Shown here in pieces: positions 13,590 through 25,372 of a DNA stretch of 64,000 nucleotides. The position numbers were made by a program, and so were the translations under genes. The notes below the pieces were generated by a model, which worked only from the letters and a program-made list of their open reading frames with translations, was not told where the DNA came from and did no database searches. This DNA is from Malus domestica (taxonomy: Eukaryota > Streptophyta > Magnoliopsida > Rosales > Rosaceae). Location of the stretch: contig NC_091673.1 of the NCBI RefSeq assembly GCF_042453785.1, positions 627,501-691,500 on the forward strand, given 5' to 3'. Positions within the stretch are counted from its first letter, which is position 1, and each line of letters opens with the position of its first letter.

Positions 13590-16500
13590 TTATGAGTGCA
13601 TGGAATTTAATAATTTGAGAGCCAAAGCTTCTTGTTCCTCTAAAGACATTGAGTCAGCAGTGAAACCCAGTTTCTTCTTACTTTCTTCTCTCTCACCTTC
13701 ATCATCACTACCAAAGTATATCTTCGACTTTTTGCGGGGTCGATCCTCAGCTGGTTCTCCTTCTGAATCAGAAAGATTATCCTCCGAATCTTCTTCTGTG
13801 TTTCCTCTCTTCAACTTCATCTTATGCTTCAAACGTTTCTCACGCCGACGCTGGCGGTCTAGAACCTTGTCTTCCTTGTCCACCACCTTCATATCTTCCC
13901 TAAGCTTCTTGTAATAGTCATTTTTCATGTCTGCAGCAAAAAATAAGTTACGTCAGGACAACATGTTCTTCAGAATAGGAGTAAAAAATTCATAAATCTA
14001 TTTGTTTACCTCAATTGTTCATTTCGAAATTAGGGCGTCACCCCAAGTTTATGCTATGCTTGTAATATTTTCAGTTATTCTGGTTTATATTTGATGTAAA
14101 TTCTAGAATCACAACACATACCATGAATTTCATCAGGCAGACCACTGGTATTGATATCAGCCAGCCTTGCTAATGGAGGTAGCGTGTTGCCTTCCTCATC
14201 AAAGACGACTCTAGTCCCCACTGGCCTATGGATATTGATCTTTAACTTCTTTTTCTTCGAAACCCGAGTAGCCGGTCTACAAGGAAAAAAAAAGTGATTG
14301 AACTCAAATTTCGCCAACAGATTGGGAAACAAATGGCACATGATAAAAGAGTGCATTAAGGTAGTCAGCATGGCATTGGTAATACATCCAAAACGACCAC
14401 AGCTGGATGATATCATTTTAAGTTGGCAAGCACAGAAAACGGATTTATTACGAAATTGTCCATCCATTTGTGTATAATTTGCTTCTAATGTCAATCAGAA
14501 CCTTGCAAACTAATCTTTAAGGTTAAATATGTATAAAACAATATAGACAAGCAACTTACATAATATCTTCGATTTTTCGTCCTTCCCCCTCTGCCTCATT
14601 TGCAGTAGCATTTCTTACAAGAGCATCTTCCTCCCCGTCCTCTTCCATAAAATCACCAATATCGAGCTCCTCTTTTGGAAGCTCCAACCTATCCTCCTTG
14701 TCCCAACTTTCTGGTTCAACAAGGGGAAATAATTCAGGCACTTTCTTCGACTTGATTTTCTGGTTTGCAAAACGAATTTTAGGAGTCATTGGTAGACCCA
14801 GTGATGCTGAAAATTCTTCAACTGGTAAATTCGTAACATCAAAAATCTCTTTGTCCTTCTGCTTTTGAATAGATTTCACGTACGTGATAAATGCCCTTTT
14901 AGCTAGACCCTGAAGTGGATCTGGGTACTTGACTAGCAAAGATGCTAACAACCCAGACACTGGTTGCAGTTTATCCGGGTTAGCCTGACACATCAGTATA
15001 GCAGCTAATTTAGCATGGCCCACAAATCAAAATGGAAACAACAAAAATAAGTGGACAGTGGATTCTCCTACTCCCAACCCCGTCCTCCTAAGACGAAAGA
15101 AAGAAAATTAAACCTGGGTGGACTTAATAGGTATTTTTGCCTCCTTCAATTTCTCAAGCATTTTTACTTCTGAAGGCATCAGAAATAAAAGTGATTGCCC
15201 TTTAGATTGATAACGAGCAGTTCGTCCAACTCTGTGTATGTAAGATGCAACATCGTCTGGGCAGTCCACCTACACATGGGGAAAAATAACTTTAAAACTG
15301 TGACCACAGAAAACAAATTTCTTTTCCTTATATTTGTTAGAACATAATAAGAATATTTTTGGAGATGACAACCCACCTGAACAACCCAGTCAACTGCCTT
15401 GTTGAAATCAAGGCCTCTTGAAGCCACATCAGTTGAGAAGAGAACACAACGTTTTTCAGAAAACTGTGAGTACGTTCCCATTCGTCCCTCTTGCTTCATC
15501 TTACCATGAAGACACTTCAAGGGTATTCCAGGACGGAGCTTTTTAAATGCTTCATAGACAAACTTTACCTATTAAAAAATGCAATTCAACATCATCAACA
15601 GTCGTAAAAATGGAGGTGAAACATGCACCCCACCCCCAAATATGATCCTGTGCCAAATTGGTTTGGGATCAAAACAGTACCACCTGAGTAAGTGAAGAAA
15701 TTTCTTTCTAGTAAATGACTCGAGCAACTTAGGAGAAAGCTATATTCTTTATATATGTATGTGTAAGTATGTCTATAACTATAATTACTGATATGATCAA
15801 CATTTCCATGCTGGCTTGTGAAGGGAAAACGGGGTGAGTTAACAAGAGACATCAACATAGACCTAAATGCAGAACCATTAATTCAAACTCCAAGGGCATA
15901 TAAAAAGTCTGCATCTTTCATTCACGATCGAAGTTCATTGAACTATTTAATTGATTCTGTTGGGCGCACTCTCTCATTTCAAGGGCTTAAGCTGGCCTCT
16001 ATCAACCAGATGAACTCGATGTTGAATATATTATGCTGAAATTATTAGGCATGACAAACTGGCATCTGAGCTACGTAGACATAATTCAGAGACAAAATTG
16101 CACCTGTTTGCGGGTTGATAGAAACACTAGAATTCTATAATTTAGATGTGTCTTTATGAAGCTCCACAACACGTCTAATTTTTTGTCAAGTGAAACGATG
16201 ACTGCCGCCTGCTGCAAAAGAGTAGGAGTCGCTGTCACAGCCTTCTCATGCACACTGAGATATTCTGGATCCTTCAAACTGAGTCTTGCAAGATCTTTAA
16301 CCGACTTTGTTTGAGTTGCTGAGAAGAGAAACGTTTGTCTTTTTTTAGGTAGCTGTGAAATGATTGCATTCAGTGTGTCCTTAAATCCGACATCAAGAAT
16401 ACGATCTGCCTCATCAAGGACCAAAACCTGAAGTTGTGAGCAATCAAAATTTGGGGTTTCATCCATGTGCTGAAGAAGCCGTCCTGGAGTGCAAACCAGT

Positions 16501-17644
16501 ATGTTCAGGTCATTTACGTGCTCCTTCTCTTCTTCAACTTTGCGACCACCAATTAGAAGACCAGCACTAAAGTTATGGTGCCTCCCAACCAATTTTAACA
16601 CATCAAAAGTTTGGTCAGCTATCTCCCTTGTTGGAGATATTATGATGCTGCCTACCCCATCCTGAGGTCCCCATCTTTCTCTATACAATTTTTCCACAAG
16701 CTGAAATAATAAAAAATGATACAGCATCAGAAAAGGGTTCTTTTTGTTACCAAAGAAGAATGCCTATCACTGACAAAGGAAAGGAAAGTTTGCACAAATA
16801 TATGTATGCATATATAAATGTCTCGATCATTAGCATGCTTAAGTGTGTAAACAGATGCATATAAACTTAACATAAACATATAACAATTCAGTTTCTTGTG
16901 GCGCATTTGGTTTCAAATTTAACAAACTTAGTAGAAAAGAGGGAAAACCGAGGAAATTAACAATCATAATTGCGATAAGCATAACCGAAACTCATGAAAA
17001 GTTCGCAGATCCAAATATGCAACATACCACGACCAAAAATTTTGTACCAACCAAAAATCAAAATTGCGAACAAATTTGAAGAAAATCCATTCACTTTCTC
17101 ACAATTTCCAGCATCAATCATCTTCCTAAAGCACTCATTTTTCACACGGATCAAAAGCACTCATTTTTCACACGGATCATCAAAAATAGTAAAACTACAC
17201 GCACCCAATTAAATTCTTTACACACCACTATCTCCGCAACCAAACCAACCCCAAAACAAAGCATGCCCAACTTACCGGAATAACAAAAGCCAAAGTCTTT
17301 CCCGACCCGGTCTTGGCGGCGCCGAGAATATCTCTGCCACACAGCGCATGGGGCAAAGAAGCCCTCTGAATATCTGTCATTTCAACGTACTTGCACTGGC
17401 GCAGGGCGTCCTTTGTCTTCTTAGAGACGGGCAGCTGCTCGAATCTGGTGCCGCCGGCGTAGGGAGAAAATAAGGTGTCACCGGGACGGCCGACGGGGGC
17501 GTCGGAGGGCAAGGCGGGGAGAGACATGGGGTTGGAGCCACAATCGGGTTTCTGGGATTCAATCCATGAATTCAGAAGCTCGATTTCCTGGAGCTCCGAG
17601 AGGTCCTTTTGCTTGCGGGAGCACTTCGATTTGGGTTTTCTCAT
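13590..17644 (-). CDS. RH32: DEAD-box ATP-dependent RNA helicase, RH32/DDX10/Dbp4 type
   Basis: Model: complement(join(13590..13930, 14122..14276, 14560..14984, 15114..15269, 15377..15568, 16104..16700, 17276..17644)), 2,235 bp, 744 residues, close to the length I recall for Arabidopsis RH32. Motifs in order: Q motif before residue 100, motif I AKTGSGKT (110-117), PTRE (146-149), TPGR (194-197), DEAD (219-222), SAT (250-252), then [10 protein letters not shown]-like [11 protein letters not shown] and HRVGRTAR (398-405). The DDX10-specific tail follows ([36 protein letters not shown]), with an acidic and basic C-terminus ([20 protein letters not shown]). The yeast orthologue Dbp4 acts in 18S rRNA processing and release of U14 snoRNA in the nucleolus, so the role here is probably ribosome biogenesis. 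No frame defects. Confidence 0.93.
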
Positions 17645-17817
17645 TGCGGCTGGATCCGGCTGCGTTGAAACTTTGGATTTCGGAGAGGGACGAATTCTAG
17701 GTTTAGGGTTTTAGAGAAGGGTGACGTCCGTGAAGGGCGCTTTGGCAGTGACAAGGGTTTAAGGTGTTCTCTAACCGCGATAAGGAAATTTGTAGTTTTT
17801 TTATTTACCACCTATTT
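17645..17817. promoter_or_regulatory. Probable 5' UTR and promoter of the RH32-type gene
   Basis: Short region between the RH32 start codon and a hAT-like MITE. On the minus strand it contains aaaccctaaacctaga, a telo-box-like AAACCCTA motif at about 17697-17712. Telo-boxes are common in plant promoters of ribosome-biogenesis genes, which fits the helicase's role. Transcription start not determined. Confidence 0.5.
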
Positions 17818-18197
17818 AGCCCTAGTTTGGGAGTGAGGTGCTTAAAAAAAAAGCACCCATGAAAAAAAGCTGTGAGGGTTTTAGGTGTTTGGTAAACTGA
17901 AAAAAAAGGGCTTATTTTGGAAGCTGCTGTGAGAATAAGCTGAAATCAAAGGAAAAAGCTGAAGCTGCTATTTGCAGCTTTGGAAAACTGGCTTTTTTTC
18001 AAAGCACATCGAGCTACAATGCTCCTTTAATGAAAAGACCCACTATCAGACTGCCTTTTTTTTCCAAAAGCACTTTTAGAAAAAAGTTTACCAAACACTC
18101 TGCTGCTTTATTTCACAGCCGCTTATTCTCACAGCACAGCCGCTTATTCTCGCAGCAGCTTTTTTTCAAATCACAGCAATACCAAACCAGCCCTTAC
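17818..18197. mobile_element. hAT-like MITE of about 380 bp
   Basis: One end reads GGGCTGGTTTGGTATTGCTG on the minus strand, the other agccctagtttgggag, typical of GGGCTNGTTTGG hAT MITEs in dicots. The interior repeats gcttattctcacagcagc-like words in both orientations. The target duplication is not clear, so borders are approximate. Confidence 0.6.
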
Positions 18198-18618
18198 TTT
18201 GGTTGGTCGTCGCGACACGGCAATCCATCTTTTTAAGGATTGTAGAGATCTAAAGAGTGTAGTCAAATAAGAATTTAGATGGAATTTAAAAGATTTTAAA
18301 GATTTTAAAAGATTTTAAAATTTAGATGTTGTTAATTATGATTTTAAAAGAATTTAAGAGAGTACATTCAAATACAGAGGCAATCAACTAATTAGAGATA
18401 TTTAACCTTTTCGTGACATTTATTTTGTAATTCAACAACGTTAAAAATTGAATTTTATATGTACTATGTGAAATACAAGTCTAAACTTCATCATCAATCA
18501 TTACTACTAGGTGTTTAGCCAACCATGATAATTAGATAAGTGCATTTTGCTCTTCAATCCACTCTCCGGACCACGTGGTCATATGGCCCACAAACACAAA
18601 AACATCCCTACCATACAA

Positions 18619-18818
18619 GGAACTGGATCCTCTCCGGATCCAAAATGATCTAAGCCCACTGTGCAATGCATCTGGGCTATTAAAATTTGATCCAACGGTT
18701 ACAATTATTATAACTTTAGAGGGGCCCCCTATTTGTAGCCGTTGGATCAAATTTCAATGGTCCAGATGCCTTGCTCAATTGGCTCAGATCCCTTGGATCC
18801 GGAGAGGATCCAATTCCG
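18619..18818. mobile_element. Foldback MITE of 200 bp, GGATCCTCTCCGGATCC ends
   Basis: Flanked by the 8-bp direct repeat CCATACAA (18611-18618 and 18819-18826). Terminal inverted repeats GGAAYTGGATCCTCTCCGG; the inner arms also pair (atttgatccaacggttac against gtagccgttggatcaaat). The 8-bp duplication suggests a hAT-like origin. Confidence 0.8.
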
Positions 18819-18849
18819 CCATACAAAACCTTGGGGGTCCACCACCAAT

Positions 18850-18996
18850 AGGAGAGATTTTTCAGTGTGACCGGAACACTAAGTGGTACATCTCATGTCA
18901 TTATGCAAATGGTGAGATATGTGTGTTAAAAAGTTAATATCTTTAGAAATTTCATCACGCGTATCACTTGTATTTCGATCACAATGAAAATTTTCT
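18850..18996. mobile_element. MITE of 147 bp (gagatttttcagtgtgacc family)
   Basis: Flanked by the direct repeat CCACCAAT (18842-18849 and 18997-19004). A second member of the family, 171 bp, interrupts defensin copy D2 at 45400-45570. The two share gatttttcagtgtgaccg and gatatgtgtgttaaaa. Confidence 0.75.
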
Positions 18997-19009
18997 CCAC
19001 CAATGATGG

Positions 19010-19165
19010 CCGCACCCAAGATTTTCCCCTTAAAGTGCCTGATGTTCACCCATATTCATTGTCGTTAGATTAATTTGGTTTAATTGGTTTAAGATACAAA
19101 TTTTAAAATGTAAATTAATCTAACGGCAATCAATAAATAAATGAACTTTAGGGGTGCGCTAAAAT
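19010..19165. mobile_element. Small foldback element
   Basis: Inverted arms attgtcgttagattaattt and aaattaatctaacggcaat flank a short loop, with gcaccc near the left end and ggggtgcgc at the right. Borders approximate; no target duplication resolved. Confidence 0.5.
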
Positions 19166-19628
19166 ACCCTCTAATATTTGGACATATCACTCCTCATATA
19201 AGTAAATTGAACTTGAGACTTTTACCTAGTACGTACTTACAACTAGTATATGAAAAGTTTCACCATATCACCCTCTCGCACAATATCGCAATATCACTTG
19301 TATCATAGTGGTTTATGTGTTCAAATCTCCCTCACACAATATCACAATACCGCTTGTATATAAGAAAAAGTATTTATTAAACATTTCCTACTGAAAACAC
19401 AGTATTGACTAAGTGAACGTCTTGGATTAGAGTAAAACCGCATTTAAACTATGAGGTTAGTGATTTTCACACTCTCATTAGTGTTATGTTTAAGAATCGA
19501 TTGGAAGTCTCGTGGCCTTCGCTTTGGCAGACATATCTCTATGTCATTGAACTTTCCAAGTGGGGCATTGCGAGTGGCTTATACGATTTAAACGCATGGC
19601 AAAAATCCAGTTGGGGATAAGGTATATC

Positions 19629-19664
<36 letters not shown>

Positions 19665-19722
19665 CAGAGTCTCCGTCCCACTTATTTCACTCAAGTCTTC
19701 AACGGCCTTATCATCTCCTCCA
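19166..19722. other. 5' flank of the PPR gene with a CA microsatellite
   Basis: No gene seen. An uninterrupted (CA)n tract lies at about 19632-19662, roughly 60 bp before the PPR start codon, probably in its 5' UTR. The CA tract is likely length-variable between cultivars. Confidence 0.55.
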
Positions 19723-21549
19723 ATGTCCATCGCCAGTTCTGCTGCAACTTCAGCAGACTGGTCTTCTGCTTGCGTGATCTCATCCAAAAATCCTCACAAA
19801 TTTCACTTCCTCGCATCATTCAAAACCCATTTATTCTATTCCATTAATCCCACTTGCTATAGCAATAATCTCCGAGTTTTCAATGCAAATTTAACCAATT
19901 TTCCCGTCATTGAATTGGACTTGAAGTTACAAAACTCCCCAGAAGAATGTCCAGCTCCAACGCCGGGTGCCGAGGACTCGAACGATTTCATATGTGGCTT
20001 GTTTCAGAATCCTCAGACGGAAGAATGCGCCTACGATCACTACGAGAAAGCCCGAAAGAAGCCTGAATTCAGACCAAACAAATCGACATTGGAGCAGCTG
20101 ATAAGGTACTTGATCCGTTCCAATAAATGGGGTTTGTTTATTTCGGTTTTTGAGGATTTTAAGAATTATGAAGTAGTGCCTGATGGCTATACTTGCTCTA
20201 GATTGGTCACTAGCTGCATTAGAGCTAGGAAGTTCAAAATTGTTAGGATTTTGCTTGATGTGTTTAGTGATCACGGAGATGAAGTTGCTGTCCCGGCTTT
20301 TGATTCGACGATGAGAGGATATAATGAGCTTCATATGTTTAAAAGCACGATTTCCGTGTTTGAACGGATGGAATCCGATGGAATTACTGCGAATTCCGGA
20401 TGCTATTGCCGGATCATGGAAGCTTATATGAAAAAGGGTGATTGCAGAAAAGTTAATGAATTGTTTGAAGAAATGAAAAGTAGGGAATTAGATTTGGTGC
20501 CTTTTTCTACTCAAATATACGGAATTTTATGTGAATCACTGTGCAAATTGGGACAGCCCTTTGAAGCTCTTGAGATTTTCCGAAGTGTGACGGAGAGAGG
20601 AGTTTATTTAGAATCTTCAAAGATTTACTCTCTGCTGATTTGTTCATTCGCAAGCATTCGAGAAGTAGGGGTGGCTGAAGAGCTTTTTGAAGAAGGAGAG
20701 AGCAAGAAATTGTTGAAGGATCCGAGTTTGTTTTTAAAAATGATATCAATGTATGTGGAAGAAGGGTTGACAGAGAAGACTCTCGGAGTAGTTAAGGTGA
20801 TGAAGGGTGCGAATATCAGGGTTTCCGACAATATATGCTGTGCGGTTGTTAGTGGCTTCTCTAGGAAAAATCGACTCCTGACCGCTGTTAAATTTTTCGA
20901 AGATTTGGTGTCGATGGGCTGCCAGCCAGGGCAAGTGACATACGCGTCCATCATCAATGTCTATTGCCGCCTAGGGCTTAACTCGAAGGCGGAAATGGTT
21001 TTTGAGGAGATGGAGGAAAAGGGGTTTGGAAAATGTGCTGTGGCATATTCTAGCATGGTTGTGATGTACGGGAAAACAGGGAGGCCAAGAGATGCAATGA
21101 GGCTTGTGGCGAAGATGAAAGAAAGAGGGTGTAAGCCGAACGTATGGATATACAATTCTTTGATGGATATGCATGGAAGGGACAAGAATTTGAGGCAGGT
21201 TTCGAAGATTTGGACGGAAATGAAGCGAAGGAAGGTAGTGCCGGATAAAGTAAGCTACACGACGGTTATAAGTGCTTACAACAAGGCAGGGGAGTTTGAA
21301 ATGTGTATGAAATATTACCATGAGTTTAGGGTTCATGGGGGTGTTTTGGACAAGGCTTTGGCTGGAATGATGGTTGGGATTTTTTCGAAGACGGGCCGGA
21401 TTGATGAGCTGGTGAAGCTTTTGAGAGATATGAAATCGGAAGGGATGGCGTTGGATGGGAGGCTTTACCGGTCAGCCTTGAATGCTTTGACAGATTCGGG
21501 GCTGGAAATGCAGGTAAAATGGCTGCAAGGTAGCTTTAAGGTTACATAG
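19723..21549 (+). CDS. P-class pentatricopeptide repeat protein, probably chloroplast-targeted
   Basis: Single-exon gene of 608 residues. The N-terminus (MSIASSAATSADWSSACVIS) is Ser/Ala-rich and poor in acidic residues, like a plastid transit peptide. From about residue 125 onward there are roughly twelve 35-residue PPR motifs, such as TYASIINVYCRLGLNSKAEM, AYSSMVVMYGKTGRPRDAMR, WIYNSLMDMHGRDKNLRQVS and SYTTVISAYNKAGEFEMCMK. No E, DYW or SMR domain follows the repeats, so it is P class. Such proteins bind specific organellar RNAs and guide stability, splicing or translation. It resembles the protein I recall as At5g13770 (chloroplastic), but that orthology is from memory. It is divergent to and 2 kb from the RH32 gene. 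Confidence 0.92.
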   Translation: MSIASSAATSADWSSACVISSKNPHKFHFLASFKTHLFYSINPTCYSNNLRVFNANLTNFPVIELDLKLQNSPEECPAPTPGAEDSNDFICGLFQNPQTEECAYDHYEKARKKPEFRPNKSTLEQLIRYLIRSNKWGLFISVFEDFKNYEVVPDGYTCSRLVTSCIRARKFKIVRILLDVFSDHGDEVAVPAFDSTMRGYNELHMFKSTISVFERMESDGITANSGCYCRIMEAYMKKGDCRKVNELFEEMKSRELDLVPFSTQIYGILCESLCKLGQPFEALEIFRSVTERGVYLESSKIYSLLICSFASIREVGVAEELFEEGESKKLLKDPSLFLKMISMYVEEGLTEKTLGVVKVMKGANIRVSDNICCAVVSGFSRKNRLLTAVKFFEDLVSMGCQPGQVTYASIINVYCRLGLNSKAEMVFEEMEEKGFGKCAVAYSSMVVMYGKTGRPRDAMRLVAKMKERGCKPNVWIYNSLMDMHGRDKNLRQVSKIWTEMKRRKVVPDKVSYTTVISAYNKAGEFEMCMKYYHEFRVHGGVLDKALAGMMVGIFSKTGRIDELVKLLRDMKSEGMALDGRLYRSALNALTDSGLEMQVKWLQGSFKVT

Positions 21550-21741
21550 ATTATATCGATAGGCCTCTTAAATCTTGATTCGATTTCGAAATTTTTCATT
21601 TTATCTGTACAGATCGAAATCGAATTCTAGCGTTAGATAGAGAGGAGACTCACATGTGTTTGTGAGCCCTACTTCTATTACAGAACAAATGTGGCATGTA
21701 AAATGTAGTAAGAGTGTCATTTTTTGCCAAATATATGCACC

Positions 21742-22052
21742 AAATGAGTAGTGCTATATTTACCATTTATTTGCATCATCTATTTAATAGAGGTAGGGTC
21801 TTCCAACGTATATGAGTCTCATCTCTATTAGATAGATGATACAAATGATGATACAACTAGATGGTAAAAATAACATTTTTGTCACCAAATAATGTGGCAC
21901 ATTCTACACCATATAAATTATCACAACAAAATGTTATTCTTATCATCTCTCTAATAGAGATAGGATTCACATGTGATGATGGGCCCTATCTCTATTAGAC
22001 ATTTGACACAAATAATGATATAAATAAATGGTAAGTGTAGTACTGCTCTTAT
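21742..22052. mobile_element. MITE at the left border of peroxidase duplication copy 1
   Basis: Inverted ends: GAGTAGTGCTATATTTACCA on the left, and tggtaagtgtagtactgctc on the right. Inner arms repeat taatagagatagg words. The paralogous MITE in copy 2 (from about 28660 to 33390) is interrupted by a PIF/Harbinger transposon, so this copy shows the empty site. Confidence 0.7.
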
Positions 22053-22375
22053 CATAATTATTAATCAAATTTCATGTATAGTTATATCATTTTAAGTTAA
22101 AATATATAGCGCCATCATTCATAATTCATGAAATAAATATATTTCAAAATAACCGTTAGTAATTGACAATATAAACATCTGACTTCGTTCTATTATTGGA
22201 AAACAAATTTATTGAAAAATAATAACACTGTATAATTAAGGTTACATATGAATGAATCAATACAACAGACACTCGTAAAAACAAAAAAACAAAACTGAAA
22301 GAAATATTCGATATAGAGATTAAGTTACATTTTCATGTGTGGATACTCAATCTTGTGGCTCAAGTAAGTAAGAAT

Positions 22376-24542
22376 TTAGTTGAGAGCACTGCAAATCCTT
22401 CTGACCTCTCCAGCTGAACCGGTGAGAGGATTAATGTCTCCCATTTTAATCATAGCGGTGATAAAATCAGCCTTAAAAGTTGCGGGCTTGGAACTGTACT
22501 CGGAGACGATGCTGTCTGTGGAACCTCCACTAAAAAGAACTTGATCCGATTCAAGAAGACCCTTCTTCTGAATCAAATTCTTGTAGTAATTGTTGTCAAA
22601 TGAGTTCGGTGTCACCAACTCGAGCGGTGCCAAATTTGCATCGCCGTTGTTTGCATCAGCTGGACAACGACGTTTGCGAGTAGTGGCAAAGTTAGAATCG
22701 ATGTCACTTGCATTGTAAATCCTGCCACGGAATGTAACGCAACGAGCCTGTCCAATTGTATGTGCACCTGACAGTGCAACCAAATCTCTCGCGTTGAGGC
22801 CTAAGTCGCCAAATCGCTCTCTCAGGCTGTCAAGGCTGTCTGTGAAAAGTGGAAGTGAACTTTCAGCTAGGTTTTGGCTTGCTGTGGTGGAATCTCTTCT
22901 TCCAAGTTTCACCGTCCAAGATGGACCGCTCACGGCAACGGATGCATCCCGAGCGGCTACAGCGAGAATATCTGCGCAAGATACGACACCAGGGCAGACC
23001 TTCTCTACTTCAGCTTTTGCTTTATCTATGACTTCAAAGCCTCTCACAGAACCGTTGTTTTGAAATGCGCCCTTTTCACTTGTGATAGAAGGAGCGTCAT
23101 CAAGTAAGATTGATGCGTCACAACCCTACAAATACAATTCATATATTCATCAAAAACTAAGACACTCAATATTGCGCTACAATTTATAATTATATTTTAC
23201 GAATAAAGTTAAAGTTTTATTAAAAACAATATGACATGAGAACACCTACCCTAAAAATACATTGTGTGTGTATATATATAGGAGAAATTAGGTTCATATC
23301 ATTCTTTTTGCTACTTCATTGATTAAAATCATATTCATTTTCAATTTTTGATCAAGTTCCTTGGTATTAATAACATCATTAATTATTTGAATAATAAAAT
23401 ATTTTTATTTTTAAATATATTCCTTTAGTGTTAAAAATGTTATATTTTGTATATTTATATTTATGGCTAAAATTTCCATCATATATTTTTATTTTTAGTT
23501 TGTACCTATTTTTAATTTGTACCATTTTTTTTCATTTTTAATTTGTACCCATATATTAGTTTCTTTTTGTGCCCATATTTTTTAAAAGTTTTATTTGTGT
23601 TTGTACCCATATGTATGCCGTCACGTGACATTATATGTTTAATCAATGATAGAAAAATTACATATGATATATTTATGTTTTATGCCTAAACTTTGTATCA
23701 TATATTTATATTTTTAGTTTGTACCCACTTTTAATTTGCAACATTTTTTTTTTTAAGTTTGTAGTATTTTCTTTTTAGTTTTATTTTGTACCCATGTATT
23801 AATTTCTTTTAGTGCCAATATTTAAAAAAAATCATTTGTACTCATAATTTTTTAATCTTTTATTTGTACCCTAATTTATTTATAATGTTCCCATTCTTCT
23901 TTATTAATGTACCACTTTGTTATATGTGAAATGTACCAATTTTTTTAACACTATGGATACATTCTTTTGCCATTTATTATTTCTTATTTTTACATAGTTT
24001 TTATCCATTTATTCAATCAAAATGTTTGAATTTTTTTATTGTAACCGTTTCTAATGGTATTATATAATGAGGGATTTTAAATTTATAAGATTATAAATCT
24101 CATAAAATATCAAACAATTAATGTCAAAACTATAAAAATATAAATATTAATTGTAATATAATGAGGTGTACAAAGTCAAGGGACTTTGATCAAACTTTGA
24201 ATACTATTAAGGTTTTAGTAAAAAAATGTTAAAGATTAAAGACCGCATCCAAAGTATCTCATATATATATATATATGTATGTATGTATATATGTCAAGTA
24301 ATTAGTACCTGGACAAAGCAATCATGGAAGTGGAGGCGGATTAGGGACGCGGCCATCCGCCTTTCACTGGAAACAGCTGTTCTTATGGCATTTTTTATAG
24401 TGGTAAGAGCGGTTGGACAGGTTTTGTCATAAAATGTAGAAGATAATTGGGCTTCGCTTGTTGTGCTCATGAAAACCAACATCACGAGTGCAACAGCTGC
24501 GACATTTCCATGGCCGGAAAAGAAGGGGAAAGACATCCTCAT
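22376..24542 (-). CDS. Class III secretory peroxidase, copy 1
   Basis: Model: complement(join(22376..23125, 24309..24542)), 984 bp, 327 residues. A signal peptide (residues 1-31, ending TTSEA) precedes mature [12 protein letters not shown], where Gln is probably cyclised. Distal haem motif RLHFHDCF gives Arg69 and His73; proximal motif [11 protein letters not shown] gives His200. The cysteines expected for the family's disulfides are present. It resembles lignin-forming anionic peroxidases, secreted enzymes that use H2O2 to oxidise phenolics in the cell wall. Only the first of the usual three introns is present. That intron is 1,183 bp here against 172 bp in copy 2. Protein differences from copy 2 are four: Thr/Asn in the signal-proximal helix, Asn/Ile, Ser/Arg and one missing Asn. 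Confidence 0.95.
23265..24283. mobile_element. Copy-1-specific insert of about 1.0 kb in the peroxidase intron
   Basis: Copy 2 runs directly from taaaaatacattgt to gtatataagtcaag, so about 1 kb is extra in copy 1. The insert is very AT-rich with reiterated tttgtacccata words. It has loosely paired ends (tttttgatcaagttcctt near the left, aagggactttgatcaaa near the right), suggesting a terminal-inverted-repeat element. Deletion from copy 2 is the alternative. Family not known. Confidence 0.55.
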
Positions 24543-24671
24543 CGAGCTTAATTGAACTTAATCAATACAAGTAAGAAGCCACTAAATGAAAATATTTGAA
24601 GTGATGAACTGAATAAAGAATGAGAATGAATATTGAAGAAGTTGATGAAGATGAAGCTTGTATGTCTTGTC

Positions 24672-24679
24672 TATATATA
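24672..24679 (-). promoter_or_regulatory. TATA box of peroxidase copy 1
   Basis: TATATATA about 130 bp upstream of the start codon, in a stretch conserved with copy 2 (35005-35012). The flanking sequence stays nearly identical for over 1 kb upstream, so both copies probably kept the same promoter. Confidence 0.6.
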
Positions 24680-25372
24680 GGGCAGTTTCGTACGTACTCA
24701 AGCTGCTTTGGTTTGTCCAGGTCGCTATTTCCTGCAAACGCGTACGTCGCCTTTGTAGCTGTAGTAGTACCAATTCGGATTTGGTTGGCAAAATATATAA
24801 GAAAGGTATTCGTCTTTAATGGATTGTGGTTTGAAGTTTCTCTTGTTACTCTTAATATTACTAGTCAAAGGATGAAAATTCGTCGTGTAAATAATCTTAT
24901 TTTACAGCTAGGTAATCTCTGTCCTGTTGCAAAATTGCATGGGTAATTAGAAATGTTAATATAAAACGGTTGACGTGCGACTTTTTTGACCTCCATGCAT
25001 GCATGCAATTGGGCATTATATATGTAAAAGGTAGGTGCACTTTGTAGTTTCTCGGATTTGTTCTCTCTCTAGATGGATTCATAATTCTTACTTCATGCTC
25101 ATAGGATCATAGCCGCCCACATTTTTCGTTGTCCCAAAACATGAAATTTTGATTAAGACAAGACAAACTTAATTAATTAAGGGCAAGTTTATGAGTAATC
25201 TTTTGTAGTGTATACAAGAGGTGGCCTTGGCTTAACACGTCTAAGAGATATAACCCACCAATTCTTATTTCTTTTCATATTACATTATCACTAAACTATT
25301 GCGAGTTACAAACCCAAAACTTAAATGATTAGTTTGAGCTGTAATGTATGGAAAATCTTTTAGAATTAAGCA

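Noticed and set aside
19560-19847. Open frame running through the CA microsatellite upstream of the PPR gene
   Set aside because: Low-complexity Thr-His run in a different frame from the PPR protein.
19927-20334. 135-codon minus-strand frame in the PPR gene
   Set aside because: Antisense shadow; the plus-strand frame has clear PPR repeats.
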